In this document: one piece after another, positions 23,810 to 32,674 of the stretch | How the letters are laid out: the number at the start of each line of letters is the position of its first letter | How positions within the stretch are numbered: position 1 is the stretch's first letter | Assembly (NCBI RefSeq): GCF_001513965.1 | Contig: NZ_KQ948017.1 | Span: 246,779-310,778 of the forward strand | Length of the DNA stretch: 64,000 bases | Reading direction: 5' to 3' | Source of the DNA: Streptomyces cellostaticus | GTDB taxonomy: Bacteria; Actinomycetota; Actinomycetes; Streptomycetales; Streptomycetaceae | Position numbers and translations under genes: made by a program | The notes under the pieces: generated by a model | Database searches by the model: none | Told to the model about the DNA's origin: nothing | The model's input: only the letters and a program-made list of their open reading frames with translations

Positions 23810-25912
23810 TCATCCTGATCGAGCTCGGCCTGGCCAGGTCGATTCTGAGGACTGGGCTCGGGCGACGAGCAGTGCGACGTCGTCCTCACCCCCGGGCGAG
23901 CGCAGAATCTCCAGGATGCGGTCGCAGGTGTCTTCCAGATCTTGGCCACGGGTCGCGGTGAAGGCGCTGAGGAGGGTGTCCAGGCGAGCGTCGATGGGTT
24001 CGCTTCGGGTTTCGACGAGGCCATCGGTGTAGAGGGCCAGCTCGTCGCCGGGACGGAAGGCGATGGTGGCGGCCTCGAAGGGGACCCCGCCGACGCCCAG
24101 CGGTGCACCGGTGGGAAGGTCGAGCAGCTCTGCTGCGTGGCCGAGGCGCATCAGGGCCGGGGGCAGGTGGCCGGCGAGGCAGATCTCGCACTGGCCCTGG
24201 TGAGGGTCGTAGACGCAGTAGATGCAGGTCGTGATGGTCTGCTCGACACCCTCGGTCAGGTGATCGAGGTGACGAAGGGCCTCGGCGGGGGCGAGGGCGA
24301 GTTCGGCGAAGGCGCGGGCAGCACTGCGGAGTTGCCCCATGGTGGCGGCGGCTTTGATGCCGCTGCCCATGACGTCTCCGACGACCAGGGCCGTTTTGTC
24401 ACCCTGGAGAGGTATGGCGTCGTACCAGTCGCCGCCGATCTCGCTCGTGGCGCCCGCGGGCTGGTAACGGCAGGCAACCTCCAAGCCGGGCAGGTGCGAG
24501 GGGGGCTCGGGAAGCAGACTGCGCTGGAGGGTGAGGGCCGCTTGGCGCTGGGCCTGGTATCCGCGGGCGTTGTCGATGCAGACCGCGGCTCGGGCGGCCA
24601 GCTCCCAGGCGAGGAACGCGTCGTCGTCGTCGAAGGGTGCGGGGTTCCGGGTGCGTTTGAGGTCGAGGGCGCCGAGGACTTCGCCCCGGGCCATGAGCGG
24701 TACGGCCAGGTAGGAGTGCACGCCGGCCGCCGCGAGGAGCGAGGCGGCCTCGCCGTGTCGGGCGATGCGGCTCAGGTCCTGAGGGCTGGTGTGGGGCACC
24801 AGAACCGGTTGACGGGTGCGCACGCACTGGGTGATCAGACGGTCACTGTCGTAAGGCACGAGTCCCCCCGGCGGGTCGACCGCGCGGACCGCGTCGGTGG
24901 AGTAGGCCGCGCTGACGGCGAGGGCGCGGAAGAGGGCCGGCCCCTCGCGTGGCGCGGCCCGGCCGTCAAGGGCGCTGTCGAGTACGTCCACGGCTGCCAC
25001 ATCGGCCAGGACCGGGACGACGACGTCAGCGAGCTCGCACGCTGTCGTCTCCAGATCGAGGGTGGTCCCCACGGAGGCGGAAGCCCTGGCGATCAGTGCC
25101 AGCCGTTGCCGGGCCTGTGTCGCCTCGGCAGCGGCTCGATGACGCTCGGTGACGTCGATGACGGAATAGGCGAGGCCCAGCACCCGCCCGCCGGAATCCT
25201 CCAGCCGGTAGTACGAGACGGACCAGGCATGCTCGTGGTCCGGGTCGTTGGGGGGACGGCAGATGATGTCCCGGTCCACGACCGACTCGCCCGTCTCCAG
25301 GACACGGCGCAGACGTGCCTCGGGGTCGGTGTCCAGGAAGGTCAGGATCTCGCCGACCGGCCGGCCCAGTCGCTCGGCGGCGGACTGACCGGTGATGCGT
25401 TCGAGAGCAGGATTCACGGCCAGGTACCGCAGGTCCGGGTCCAGGATGGCCAGCCCGACCGGGGACTGGGACACCAGACGCACGGCCAGGGCGGCATCTC
25501 GCTCGACCCGCTCCACACTTGCCTGGTCCGCGGCAAGGCCCAGGGCGTAGACGTCACCGAGGTCGTCCAGCAGCCGCATGTTGCGGAACTCCACCAGCCG
25601 GGTGCTGCCGTCCTTGTGCCGGATCGGGAAGGCCCCGGCCCAGTCGTTGCCGGATTCCATGACCTCGGCGAAGAGCTTGATCACCTCCTCCTGGTGCTCC
25701 TCGTGGACCGTCAGCGGAGCCGCGTACTGGCCCAGCGCTTCCGCTGCGGTGTAGCCGAACAGTTCTTCGGCCTTCGAGCTCCAGAAGACCACCTGGCCCT
25801 GCGCATTCAGCACCACCGCAGCGACGCTGAGCAGATCAAGCAGGCCACTGGGGGGTGAGGCAGGCCCCGCCACCGACCGGCCGTCGTCTGCTCGGGAGTC
25901 CGTCGTGCCCAT
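23810..25912 (-). CDS. PAS-PAS-GAF-SpoIIE family protein phosphatase
   Basis: 700 residues, soluble. Two PAS domains (~25-130 and ~145-260; 'LLSVAAVVLNAQGQVVFWSS' and 'SPVGLAILDPDLRYLAVNPA'), a GAF domain (~285-450) and a PP2C/SpoIIE domain (~465-690, 'EIGGDWYDAIPLQG', 'VVGDVMGSGIKAAATMG', 'ALYTDGLVE') are visible. There is no C-terminal ATPase domain, unlike its neighbour. The usual 'GHG' is 'GSG'. Such proteins dephosphorylate anti-sigma-factor antagonists (STAS proteins); no STAS gene is nearby, so the partner is elsewhere. Both phosphatase genes point the same way with a 147-nt gap and may share a signalling theme. Confidence 0.9.
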   Translation of the reverse strand: MGTTDSRADDGRSVAGPASPPSGLLDLLSVAAVVLNAQGQVVFWSSKAEELFGYTAAEALGQYAAPLTVHEEHQEEVIKLFAEVMESGNDWAGAFPIRHKDGSTRLVEFRNMRLLDDLGDVYALGLAADQASVERVERDAALAVRLVSQSPVGLAILDPDLRYLAVNPALERITGQSAAERLGRPVGEILTFLDTDPEARLRRVLETGESVVDRDIICRPPNDPDHEHAWSVSYYRLEDSGGRVLGLAYSVIDVTERHRAAAEATQARQRLALIARASASVGTTLDLETTACELADVVVPVLADVAAVDVLDSALDGRAAPREGPALFRALAVSAAYSTDAVRAVDPPGGLVPYDSDRLITQCVRTRQPVLVPHTSPQDLSRIARHGEAASLLAAAGVHSYLAVPLMARGEVLGALDLKRTRNPAPFDDDDAFLAWELAARAAVCIDNARGYQAQRQAALTLQRSLLPEPPSHLPGLEVACRYQPAGATSEIGGDWYDAIPLQGDKTALVVGDVMGSGIKAAATMGQLRSAARAFAELALAPAEALRHLDHLTEGVEQTITTCIYCVYDPHQGQCEICLAGHLPPALMRLGHAAELLDLPTGAPLGVGGVPFEAATIAFRPGDELALYTDGLVETRSEPIDARLDTLLSAFTATRGQDLEDTCDRILEILRSPGGEDDVALLVARAQSSESTWPGRARSG

Positions 25913-26176
25913 GTCTCAGTTTCCCTCCCGCTCGGCACCTTGGCTCGTGCCGTACCGGCAGGCGTTCTGCCTTCATCCATGGTCGTCCCAGACCTGGGAA
26001 GCACACACCTGGACGGATTTCACCCACACCGGCGGCGGCAACTCCCCGAGCACCTGCTCCGACGCTTGGCACCGACCACGAGGGCGTGACCGCCGTCGTG
26101 AACGACCCGGCGAGCCTGCTTCTGATCACTGAGCGCGGTGGCGGCCTCCTCGTCGCCTGCTGCCGAGCGTGTCGTC

Positions 26177-26368
26177 CGGGATGAATGGGGCGTGGGCACG
26201 ATGCAGATGACGGTCATCAGACAGCGTGTGGAACTGATCGCCTGGTACGAACGCCGGGGCTATGAGCGGACCGGGCGGCTGATCCCCTTCCCCTACGGGG
26301 ATGAGCGCTTCGGCGCCCCGCGCCCCGTCGGCCTGGAATTCGAGCTGCTGATCAAGAAGCTCGGCTGA
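26177..26368 (+). pseudogene. C-terminal fragment of a GNAT acetyltransferase
   Basis: The frame encodes only the last ~60 residues of a GNAT fold: 'MTVIRQRVELIAWYERRGY' then 'GRLIPFPYGDERFG' and the terminal 'EFELLIKKL'. The acetyl-CoA loop and N-terminal strands are absent, and upstream sequence (25913-26170) holds no recognisable remainder. Probably a deletion remnant; a tiny expressed protein cannot be excluded. Confidence 0.6.
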
Positions 26369-26576
26369 CCGGCCGCTCAACGGCTTGCCGCGCTCTTGCG
26401 GAGTGTGGCAAGGTTTCCGGCAGTTGACCTGCACATACCCATGCATGGCGAAGGACTGAAGCCATTGATCCCGGCGTCCCACAGCGGCCGCCGTCGGCAC
26501 TGACACCGTCTGCCTCTGCGGCAGCGGACTCCATCAGTGCCCTCGCGTCTCCTCACGGTGGCCCTACGCATGTCCC

Positions 26577-27392
26577 GTGTTCCCGGCTGCGGCCGGTCCC
26601 GCAGTCCTCGTGGCTGCCCTTCACTGTGAGGTCATCATCACCGTACACACCGACGTCCAGAGCTTCGCCGTCGCCAACCTGCTGCGCCGCCCGGCGGCGG
26701 TCGAAGTCGCAGGCTTCGTCGCGGGCTTCGATCCCTCGACGACCAGCCCGTACGTCAACTACGCGACCCCGGTCCCCGGCGCCGAGCCGACCGACCGGGA
26801 CGTCAGCTCCCTGATCGAGGCATTCCGCGAGCGCGGCCTGAAGCCCCGCCTGGAGTTCGCCCCGGATGCCGCACCCACCGTCGAACCCGCGCTGCGCCGG
26901 GCGGGGTTCGGCACCGAGGCGGTCCACGAGTACCTGGTCTGCACCCCTGCCACGCTGACGGTGCCGGCCGGGAAGAGCGGCGTGGAGGTCCCGGACGGCG
27001 ACGAGGACTACGTGGCGATCGACGCCGCCCTGTCCGAGGCGTTCGGGGGTGAGTTCCCTCCGTCTCCGGAAGGCGCGGCCCGGCTGCGGCGCACCCAGGA
27101 GAGCGGCGGCGCCGTCCGGTTCGTCCGCGCCGGCGACGGCGGCTGCGCCGGTGCGGCCATCTGCTCGGCACCGGCCGAGGGCACCGCGGAGCTGGCGGGT
27201 GTGGGCACCCGGCCCGTGTACCGGGGCCGGGGCATCGCGGCCGCGGTCACGGCGGCCCTGGCCCAGGCCGCGTTCGGCCACGGGGCGCTGTCCGTCTGGC
27301 TGGAGTACTCGGGCGAGGGATCCCGCCGCGTGTACGAACGCGTCGGCTTCCGACCCGGCGGAACCCGCCTGTACCTGACGCTCGAAGCGTGA
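26577..27392 (+). CDS. GNAT family N-acetyltransferase
   Basis: 271 residues. The C-terminal half shows the acetyl-CoA-binding signature 'TRPVYRGRGIAAAVTAAL' and the following 'GSRRVYERVGFRPGGTRLYL'. The N-terminal half ('FVAGFDPSTTSPYVNYATP', 'FRERGLKPRLEFAPDAAP') matches a class of two-lobed GNAT proteins of unknown substrate. The GTG at 26577 opens the frame but its ribosome site is weak; a later GTG at 26610 (12th codon) would also work. It converges on the alpha/beta hydrolase gene, with a strong bidirectional hairpin between them. Confidence 0.85.
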   Translation: MFPAAAGPAVLVAALHCEVIITVHTDVQSFAVANLLRRPAAVEVAGFVAGFDPSTTSPYVNYATPVPGAEPTDRDVSSLIEAFRERGLKPRLEFAPDAAPTVEPALRRAGFGTEAVHEYLVCTPATLTVPAGKSGVEVPDGDEDYVAIDAALSEAFGGEFPPSPEGAARLRRTQESGGAVRFVRAGDGGCAGAAICSAPAEGTAELAGVGTRPVYRGRGIAAAVTAALAQAAFGHGALSVWLEYSGEGSRRVYERVGFRPGGTRLYLTLEA

Positions 27393-27397
27393 CGTAC

Positions 27398-27436
27398 GCC
27401 CGGCGGGGGCCGAGCCGTGCTCAGCCCCCGCCGGGC
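27398..27436. terminator. Bidirectional terminator hairpin
   Basis: Perfect 13-bp arms GCCCGGCGGGGGC (27398-27410) and GCCCCCGCCGGGC (27424-27436). The loop contains the stop codon of the hydrolase gene; it serves both convergent genes. Confidence 0.75.
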
Positions 27437-28269
27437 AGCGGGTGCTCCTTGACGAAGCGGCGGATCTCCGCGGTGAGGGCGGCGGGGTTGTCCAGCTGGA
27501 CCAGCGTGCGGGCGTCGGGAATCTCCACGTAGCGGGCGTCAGGTAGCAGTCCGGCCAGGCGGCGGCCGGTGGCCGGCGGCATCATGCGGTCTTCGGCACC
27601 CCAGGCGATCAGGGCCGGGCGGGTGAAGGAGGGAAGATTACCGGCCGCCTTGACGTAGCACTGCGGGTCCACGTCGTGGCAGAACTTGGCGAAGTCGCGG
27701 CGGATGGCACGGCTCGTCAGCAGGGGGCCGTACCAGCGGGCGATCAGGTCCTTCGGCAGCTTCTTCTTCGCCATCCCGCCGAGCGAGGTCTCCATGCGGG
27801 CGAGGAAGGGGAAGCGGAAGGACTGGATGAGGAGGAAGAGGCCGCCTGGGATCCTGCTCGCCCGGTGCAGCAGCCGGCCCTGTACTCCGGGCGGGTAGTT
27901 GTCCAGGGCTTCACAGGAGGTGAGGACCAGGCGGGCGATGCGTTCGTCCCGTACGCCGGCGAGGAGCTGGGCCGTGCCGGTGTCGTTCTGGACGAGGGTG
28001 ACGTCGTTCAGCTCCAGCCGGTCCATGAACTCGGCGAGGAGCCGGGCGATGCCGTGTGCGGACAGGTCGGCGTCCGGCCGCATCGGACGCCGGTGGCTGC
28101 CGAGGGGCAGCACGGGGACGAGCACGCGGAAGTCCGGCCGCAGGTCCGAGGCGACCTCGGTCCACACCGACGCGTCGAAGCCGAGGCCGTGGACGAGGAC
28201 CACCACGGGGCCGTCGCCTCCCGTGTCCTCGTAGTCGATGGTTCCCGCGCTCAGCTCGATCTGCGGCAT
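27421..28269 (-). CDS. Alpha/beta hydrolase with Asp-type nucleophile elbow
   Basis: 282 residues. Oxyanion region 'VVVLVHGLGFDASVW'; the nucleophile elbow reads 'LVQNDTGTAQ', with Asp where esterases have Ser, as in haloalkane dehalogenase or epoxide hydrolase-like enzymes. The usual C-terminal 'GH' is replaced by 'DARTLVQLDNP', so the catalytic His is not at its normal place. It diverges from a TetR regulator with an inverted repeat in the 98-nt spacer, so that regulator probably controls it. Substrate unknown; a non-standard or inactive hydrolase is possible. Confidence 0.85.
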   Translation of the reverse strand: MPQIELSAGTIDYEDTGGDGPVVVLVHGLGFDASVWTEVASDLRPDFRVLVPVLPLGSHRRPMRPDADLSAHGIARLLAEFMDRLELNDVTLVQNDTGTAQLLAGVRDERIARLVLTSCEALDNYPPGVQGRLLHRASRIPGGLFLLIQSFRFPFLARMETSLGGMAKKKLPKDLIARWYGPLLTSRAIRRDFAKFCHDVDPQCYVKAAGNLPSFTRPALIAWGAEDRMMPPATGRRLAGLLPDARYVEIPDARTLVQLDNPAALTAEIRRFVKEHPLPGGG

Positions 28270-28293
28270 GGGTCCGCCTCCGGCTCGCTGTCT

Positions 28294-28311
28294 CTAGATA
28301 GAGCGTTCTAG
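28294..28311. promoter_or_regulatory. TetR operator candidate
   Basis: Inverted repeat CTAGA (28294-28298) / TCTAG (28307-28311) in the spacer between the divergent hydrolase and TetR genes. The 18-bp size suits a TetR dimer. Confidence 0.55.
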
Positions 28312-28367
28312 TGACAGAATAGGCACCGAACGCCCGACAGCACCAGCGGCTTACCGGAGGCTCAGCC

Positions 28368-28967
28368 GTGAGCGACAGCAAGGCCCCCAGCACCCACGAG
28401 ACCCGACAGCGCATCGTGAACGCCGGCACGGAGCTGTTCCGGCGCACCGGCTACACCGGCACCGGCATGAAGCAGATCGCGGAGAGCGCCGGTGCGCCCT
28501 TCGGGTCGATCTACCACTTCTTCCCCGGCGGGAAGGCCCAGTTGGGCGAGGAGGTCATCCGCACCTCGGGGGCCGTCTACCTGGGGCTCATCACCGCGCT
28601 GATGACGCCGTACGAGGACCGGGTCGCGGCCACCGCCGACGCGTTCACCGCAGCGGCCGGGACCCTCGCCGAACTCGACTTCGCCGACCCCTGCCCCATC
28701 GCCACCGTCGCAATGGAGGTCGCCAGCACCAACGAGACGCTGCGCCGGGCCACTTCAGAGGTCTTCGACAGCTGGACCGACCACCTCGCCGCCTACTACG
28801 CGGCAGGTGGCATCCCCCAGCCCGCCGCCCGGGAGACGGCGGGCTCGGTCATCGCCCTGCTGGAGGGCGCCTTCATGCTCGGCCGCGCGGCACGCAGCAC
28901 AGCACCGGTCCTCGCGGCCGCCAAGGCGGCGGCGGCAATCGTACGGGCGGCGCTGACGGGCGAGTGA
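28368..28967 (+). CDS. TetR family transcriptional regulator
   Basis: 199 residues. Helix-turn-helix at ~15-60 ('RQRIVNAGTELFRRTGY', 'MKQIAESAGAPFGSIYHFF'), followed by a C-terminal ligand domain similar to the LmrA/YxaF branch ('DPCPIATVAMEVASTNETL'). The ATG at 28368 has GGAGG-like purines upstream. It diverges from the alpha/beta hydrolase and probably represses both genes from the 28294-28311 palindrome. Confidence 0.9.
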   Translation: MSDSKAPSTHETRQRIVNAGTELFRRTGYTGTGMKQIAESAGAPFGSIYHFFPGGKAQLGEEVIRTSGAVYLGLITALMTPYEDRVAATADAFTAAAGTLAELDFADPCPIATVAMEVASTNETLRRATSEVFDSWTDHLAAYYAAGGIPQPAARETAGSVIALLEGAFMLGRAARSTAPVLAAAKAAAAIVRAALTGE

Positions 28968-29154
28968 AGGGTCCGCACGCGGCGACACGCCGCCTCCGGC
29001 GAACGCGGTGACGGCCGCTTTCTTAGCGGCATGTTAGATCTGCGCGGCGGCCCTTGTCCGGGTGCGGCGGGCGCCCGCATGCTCGGCGCACTCAGGTTCC
29101 GGGGGCGCCTTCCCGCTCCCCGTTCCCACCGGACCTTCCCCACCTGGAGCCGCC

Positions 29155-30525
29155 ATGTCATCCTCTGCCGCCCTGCCCCAAAAGCCGCCGGCAAACTCCC
29201 GCGGCAGCCGCCGTCTCGCCCTTGTCGGCGGTTCGCTGGGCAATCTCGTCGAGTGGTACGACTGGTTCGTCTACGCCAGCTTCGCCATCTACTTCGCCGA
29301 CTCGTTCTTCCCCGGCGACAACCCGACGACCAAGCTGCTGAACACGGCCGGCATCTTCGCGGTCGGCTTCCTGATGCGGCCGGTCGGCGGATGGATCCTC
29401 GGGCGGGCGGCCGACCGGCACGGCCGCAAGAGCGCGCTCACCCTCACCGTCAGCATGATGTCGGTGGCCGCCCTGCTCATCGCCGTCGCGCCCACCTACG
29501 GCCAGGCCGGCTACTTCGGCGCGCTGGTGCTGCTCCTGGCCCGGCTGCTGCAGGGCCTGAGCATCGGAGGCGAGTACGCGGCCAGCGCCACGTATCTGAC
29601 CGAGGCATCGGCCCGCGACCGGCGCGGTCTCGGCTCCTCGTTCCAGTACGTGTCGATGACGTGCGGACAGCTCCTCGGCCTGGCGATCCTGATCACGATG
29701 CAGCACACCCTGAGCACGGACCAACTGGAGAGCTGGGGCTGGCGGATCCCGTTCGCGCTCGGTGCGGTGTTCGCCTTGGTGGTGTTCTGGCTGCGGCGCC
29801 GGCTGACGGAGACGGATGCCTTCACCGAGGAGGCGGGCGACCGTACCGAATCCGCGCGCGGCACGATCAAGGCACTGTGGGAGCACCGCCGCGAGGCAGT
29901 ACTGGTCATGGCGCTCACCCTGGGCGGCACGGTGGCCTACTACACGTACACCACGTATCTCACCAAGTACCTGATCGGCAGCGCCGGTATGGCCAAGTCC
30001 ACCGCCACGCTGGTCAGTTTCACCGCGCTCACCGTCTTCGCGCTGCTCCAGCCCTTCGCCGGGCTGCTCTCCGACCGGATCGGCCGCCGACCGCTGCTGA
30101 TCACCTTCGCGGTCGGCTGCACGGTGGGCACGTACCCCATCATGACCGCGCTCGGCTCGGCCTCCTCCTACTGGTCGGCGCTGGGACTGTCCCTGCTGGC
30201 CCTGGTCGTCGTCACCGGGTACACCTCGATCAACGCGGCCGTGAAGGCGGAGCTGTTCCCGACCCGGGTCCGCGCCCTCGGCGTGGCCCTGCCGTACGCC
30301 GTCGCCAACGCCCTGTTCGGCGGCACGGCGGAGTACGTGGCCCTGTGGTTCAAGAACAGCGGTCACGAGAAGATGTTCTTCTGGTACGTGTCGGGGTGCG
30401 CGCTGGTCTCGCTGGTCACCTATGTGCTGATGCCGGACACCCGCAACGCGGCGCTCAGCCGCGCCGAGGCGCAGGAGGGGGCCGCATCGGGTGCGGCGGC
30501 CTCCTCGGCCGAAGCCGTCGGCTGA
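29155..30525 (+). CDS. MHS-family (MFS) organic acid/solute transporter
   Basis: 456 residues from the ATG at 29155, which has GGAG upstream; an earlier in-frame start at 29062 would add a low-complexity tail and is rejected. Marks of the metabolite:H+ symporter family are 'LVEWYDWFVYASFAIYFAD' near the N-terminus, 'GRAADRHGRKSALT' as motif A, and 'QGLSIGGEYAASATYL'. About twelve membrane segments. Relatives move alpha-ketoglutarate, dicarboxylates, proline or shikimate; the substrate cannot be assigned here. It is followed by a two-component system on the same strand, separated by a strong inverted repeat. Confidence 0.9.
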   Translation: MSSSAALPQKPPANSRGSRRLALVGGSLGNLVEWYDWFVYASFAIYFADSFFPGDNPTTKLLNTAGIFAVGFLMRPVGGWILGRAADRHGRKSALTLTVSMMSVAALLIAVAPTYGQAGYFGALVLLLARLLQGLSIGGEYAASATYLTEASARDRRGLGSSFQYVSMTCGQLLGLAILITMQHTLSTDQLESWGWRIPFALGAVFALVVFWLRRRLTETDAFTEEAGDRTESARGTIKALWEHRREAVLVMALTLGGTVAYYTYTTYLTKYLIGSAGMAKSTATLVSFTALTVFALLQPFAGLLSDRIGRRPLLITFAVGCTVGTYPIMTALGSASSYWSALGLSLLALVVVTGYTSINAAVKAELFPTRVRALGVALPYAVANALFGGTAEYVALWFKNSGHEKMFFWYVSGCALVSLVTYVLMPDTRNAALSRAEAQEGAASGAAASSAEAVG

Positions 30526-30529
30526 CGCG

Positions 30530-30579
30530 GTGGTGACCTGGGCCGTACCGCTTGCGTAGGCTGCCGCCCAGGTCACCAC
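30530..30579. promoter_or_regulatory. 14-bp inverted repeat between transporter and response regulator
   Basis: GTGGTGACCTGGGC (30530-30543) and its exact reverse complement (30566-30579) flank a 22-nt spacer, ending 16 nt before the response-regulator start. It may be a terminator for the transporter or an autoregulatory operator; the long centre and location fit an operator slightly better. Confidence 0.5.
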
Positions 30580-30595
30580 GGCACGAGGACTTCCC

Positions 30596-31306
30596 ATGCA
30601 CGCGCTGCTCGTCGAGGACGACGACCGTATGGCCCAGGCCCTGATCACCGCACTCGCCCAGCGCGGGCACACCGTCCGCAGGGCCGGCCGGGCCCTGGAC
30701 GCCCTGCGGTGGGTTCATGAGGCCGAGTTCGTGCTGCTCGACCTCGGCCTGCCCGATCTGGACGGGCTGGAGCTGCTGCGGCGGCTGCGGACGGTGTGCG
30801 ACGCACCGCTGATCGTGGTGACGGCCCGCTGCGAGGAGCGCGACATCGTGCAGGGGTTGCGGGCCGGGGCCGACGACTATGTGGTCAAGCCGTTCCGGAT
30901 GAACGAGCTGATGGCCCGGATCGACACGGTGCGCCGCCGCACCGGGGCGGCCGCGCCCCGTGCGGACGGCGCGGACCGCGGCGGATGCCCCGTGCACACG
31001 GGCGATGTCGAGATCGACATCGCAGGGCGTACGGTCACGGTCGCCGGAGCGGACGTACGGCTCACCCGGCGCGAATTCGACGTCCTCGCGTTCCTCGCGG
31101 CGCGGCCGGGCGAGGTGCACTCCCGCGAGGAGATCCTGGACCGGATCTGGGGCGACGCCTTCCTCGCCGCGTCCCGTTCCCTGGACGTGCACGTGGCGGG
31201 CATCCGCGCGAAGACGGGCCGCGCCGAACTGGTGCGCACGGTACGGGGCTTCGGCTACCAGCTGGGTTCGCCGGCGGTGGGCACGGACGGCCGGGGCCGG
31301 CGATGA
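30596..31306 (+). CDS. OmpR-family response regulator
   Basis: 236 residues. Receiver domain ~1-115 with acidic pocket 'LLVEDDD', phospho-acceptor Asp in 'VLLDLGLPDLDGLEL', and Lys in 'DDYVVKPFRMNEL'. Winged helix ~140-225 ('LTRREFDVLAFLAARPGEV', 'RTVRGFGYQL'). The stop overlaps the kinase start (ATGA), so the pair is translationally coupled. The TAXI lipoprotein gene converges from downstream, suggesting a link to carboxylate sensing. Confidence 0.95.
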   Translation: MHALLVEDDDRMAQALITALAQRGHTVRRAGRALDALRWVHEAEFVLLDLGLPDLDGLELLRRLRTVCDAPLIVVTARCEERDIVQGLRAGADDYVVKPFRMNELMARIDTVRRRTGAAAPRADGADRGGCPVHTGDVEIDIAGRTVTVAGADVRLTRREFDVLAFLAARPGEVHSREEILDRIWGDAFLAASRSLDVHVAGIRAKTGRAELVRTVRGFGYQLGSPAVGTDGRGRR

Positions 31307-32670
31307 GGCGCAGGCTGCTGGCCGTCCTGATGGTGCTGATGGGGGCCGCGACGCTGTTGCTGTCCGTGCCGCTGGCCGGCTCGTACGCGAGCGGGCGCAC
31401 GGAGCACCTGCTGCTCCAGCGGCGCGCCGACGCCGTGCGGTTCGCCGACCTCGCCGACCGGGTACGCACCGCGGCCGACCGCGCCGAACTGTCCACCGAG
31501 ATCCGCCGGTACGCCGAGCTGTACGGGGCCGGGGTGACGGTGGTGGACCCGGCGGGGCGGGTGATCGCCCGGGCGGGGCCGGGCATGGTGCAGCCCTCGG
31601 CGGACGACGTCCTGGGCCGGGCGCTGACCGGCCGGTCCACCGAGCGGCTGCCGACCGTGCGGCCGTGGGGGCCGGACCGGGTCGTGCTCGCCGAGCCGGT
31701 GGGCCGGGACGAGCGGGTCAGCGGAGCGGTCCTGCTGGCCGTCCCGACCACCGCCGCCCGGCGGGACGTGACCGTGCGCTGGGTGCTCATCGCCTGTGGT
31801 GCGCTCACCGCCTTCACAGCCGCCGCCCTGGTCGCGGCGGGCATCACCCGCTGGCTGATGCGTCCCGTCCGTGATCTCGACCGGGCCGTCGCGGCCCTGG
31901 CCTCGGGCAGCCTTCAGACGCGGGCCGTCTCCGACACCGGGCCGCCGGAACTGCGCAGCCTGCGCCGGCACTTCAACGGCATGGCCGAGGCGGTCGCCGA
32001 CTCCCTCGGCCGCCAGCGCGCCTTCGTCGCCGACGCCTCGCACCAGCTGCGCAACCCGCTGGCCACGCTGGTGCTCCAGCTGGAGAACGTCGAGCCGCAT
32101 CTGGCCCCGGGCCCGGGCCGCAGGGAGCACGCGCGCGCCCTGGACGAGGCGGAGCGCCTGGAGGAACTGCTCGACGGCCTGCTCGCGTTGGCGCGCGTGG
32201 AGGCCAGTGCGGCGGAGCGGACCGAGCAGGACGTGGCACGTGCGGTGCGCGAGCGAGTGACCGCGTGGGAGCCGGTCTTCGAGGCCTCGGGGCTCACGCT
32301 GGCCGCAGCTGCCGTACCGGAGGGGCTGCGGGCGCGGGCGGTGCCGGACGCGGTGGGCCGGATCCTCGACGCGGTCCTGGACAACGCGGTCAAGTTCGTC
32401 CCGTCCGGGGGCAGCGTGACCGTGACGGCCGAGTGCGCGGACGGCGCGGCCGTGGTGCGCGTGCGCGACGACGGACCGGGCGTACCGGACGACCAGCTGC
32501 CCCTGCTCACGCGCCGTTTCGCCAGGGCCCCCGAGCACCAGAACGTGCCCGGCAGCGGCCTGGGCCTGGCCATCGCCGACGAGATCGCCCGGCTCAGCGG
32601 GGGCCGGCTCAGCACCGCCGGACACGAACCCCACGGCCTGGTCGTGGAGCTGCGGCTGCCGTCCGCCTGA
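31303..32670 (+). CDS. Membrane sensor histidine kinase
   Basis: 455 residues. Two membrane segments (~5-25 and ~165-190) bracket an extracytoplasmic sensor, then a HAMP-like region ('RWLMRPVRDLDRAVAAL'). The H box reads 'FVADASHQLRNPLATL', the N box 'LDNAVKF', the G boxes 'VRDDGPGVP' and 'GSGLGLAIADEIARL'. The ATG at 31303 overlaps the regulator stop. It ends four nucleotides before the stop of the convergent TAXI gene. The TctE/TctD tricarboxylate systems are a fair comparison, but the signal is not established. Confidence 0.93.
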   Translation: MRRRLLAVLMVLMGAATLLLSVPLAGSYASGRTEHLLLQRRADAVRFADLADRVRTAADRAELSTEIRRYAELYGAGVTVVDPAGRVIARAGPGMVQPSADDVLGRALTGRSTERLPTVRPWGPDRVVLAEPVGRDERVSGAVLLAVPTTAARRDVTVRWVLIACGALTAFTAAALVAAGITRWLMRPVRDLDRAVAALASGSLQTRAVSDTGPPELRSLRRHFNGMAEAVADSLGRQRAFVADASHQLRNPLATLVLQLENVEPHLAPGPGRREHARALDEAERLEELLDGLLALARVEASAAERTEQDVARAVRERVTAWEPVFEASGLTLAAAAVPEGLRARAVPDAVGRILDAVLDNAVKFVPSGGSVTVTAECADGAAVVRVRDDGPGVPDDQLPLLTRRFARAPEHQNVPGSGLGLAIADEIARLSGGRLSTAGHEPHGLVVELRLPSA

Positions 32671-32674
32671 CCGG

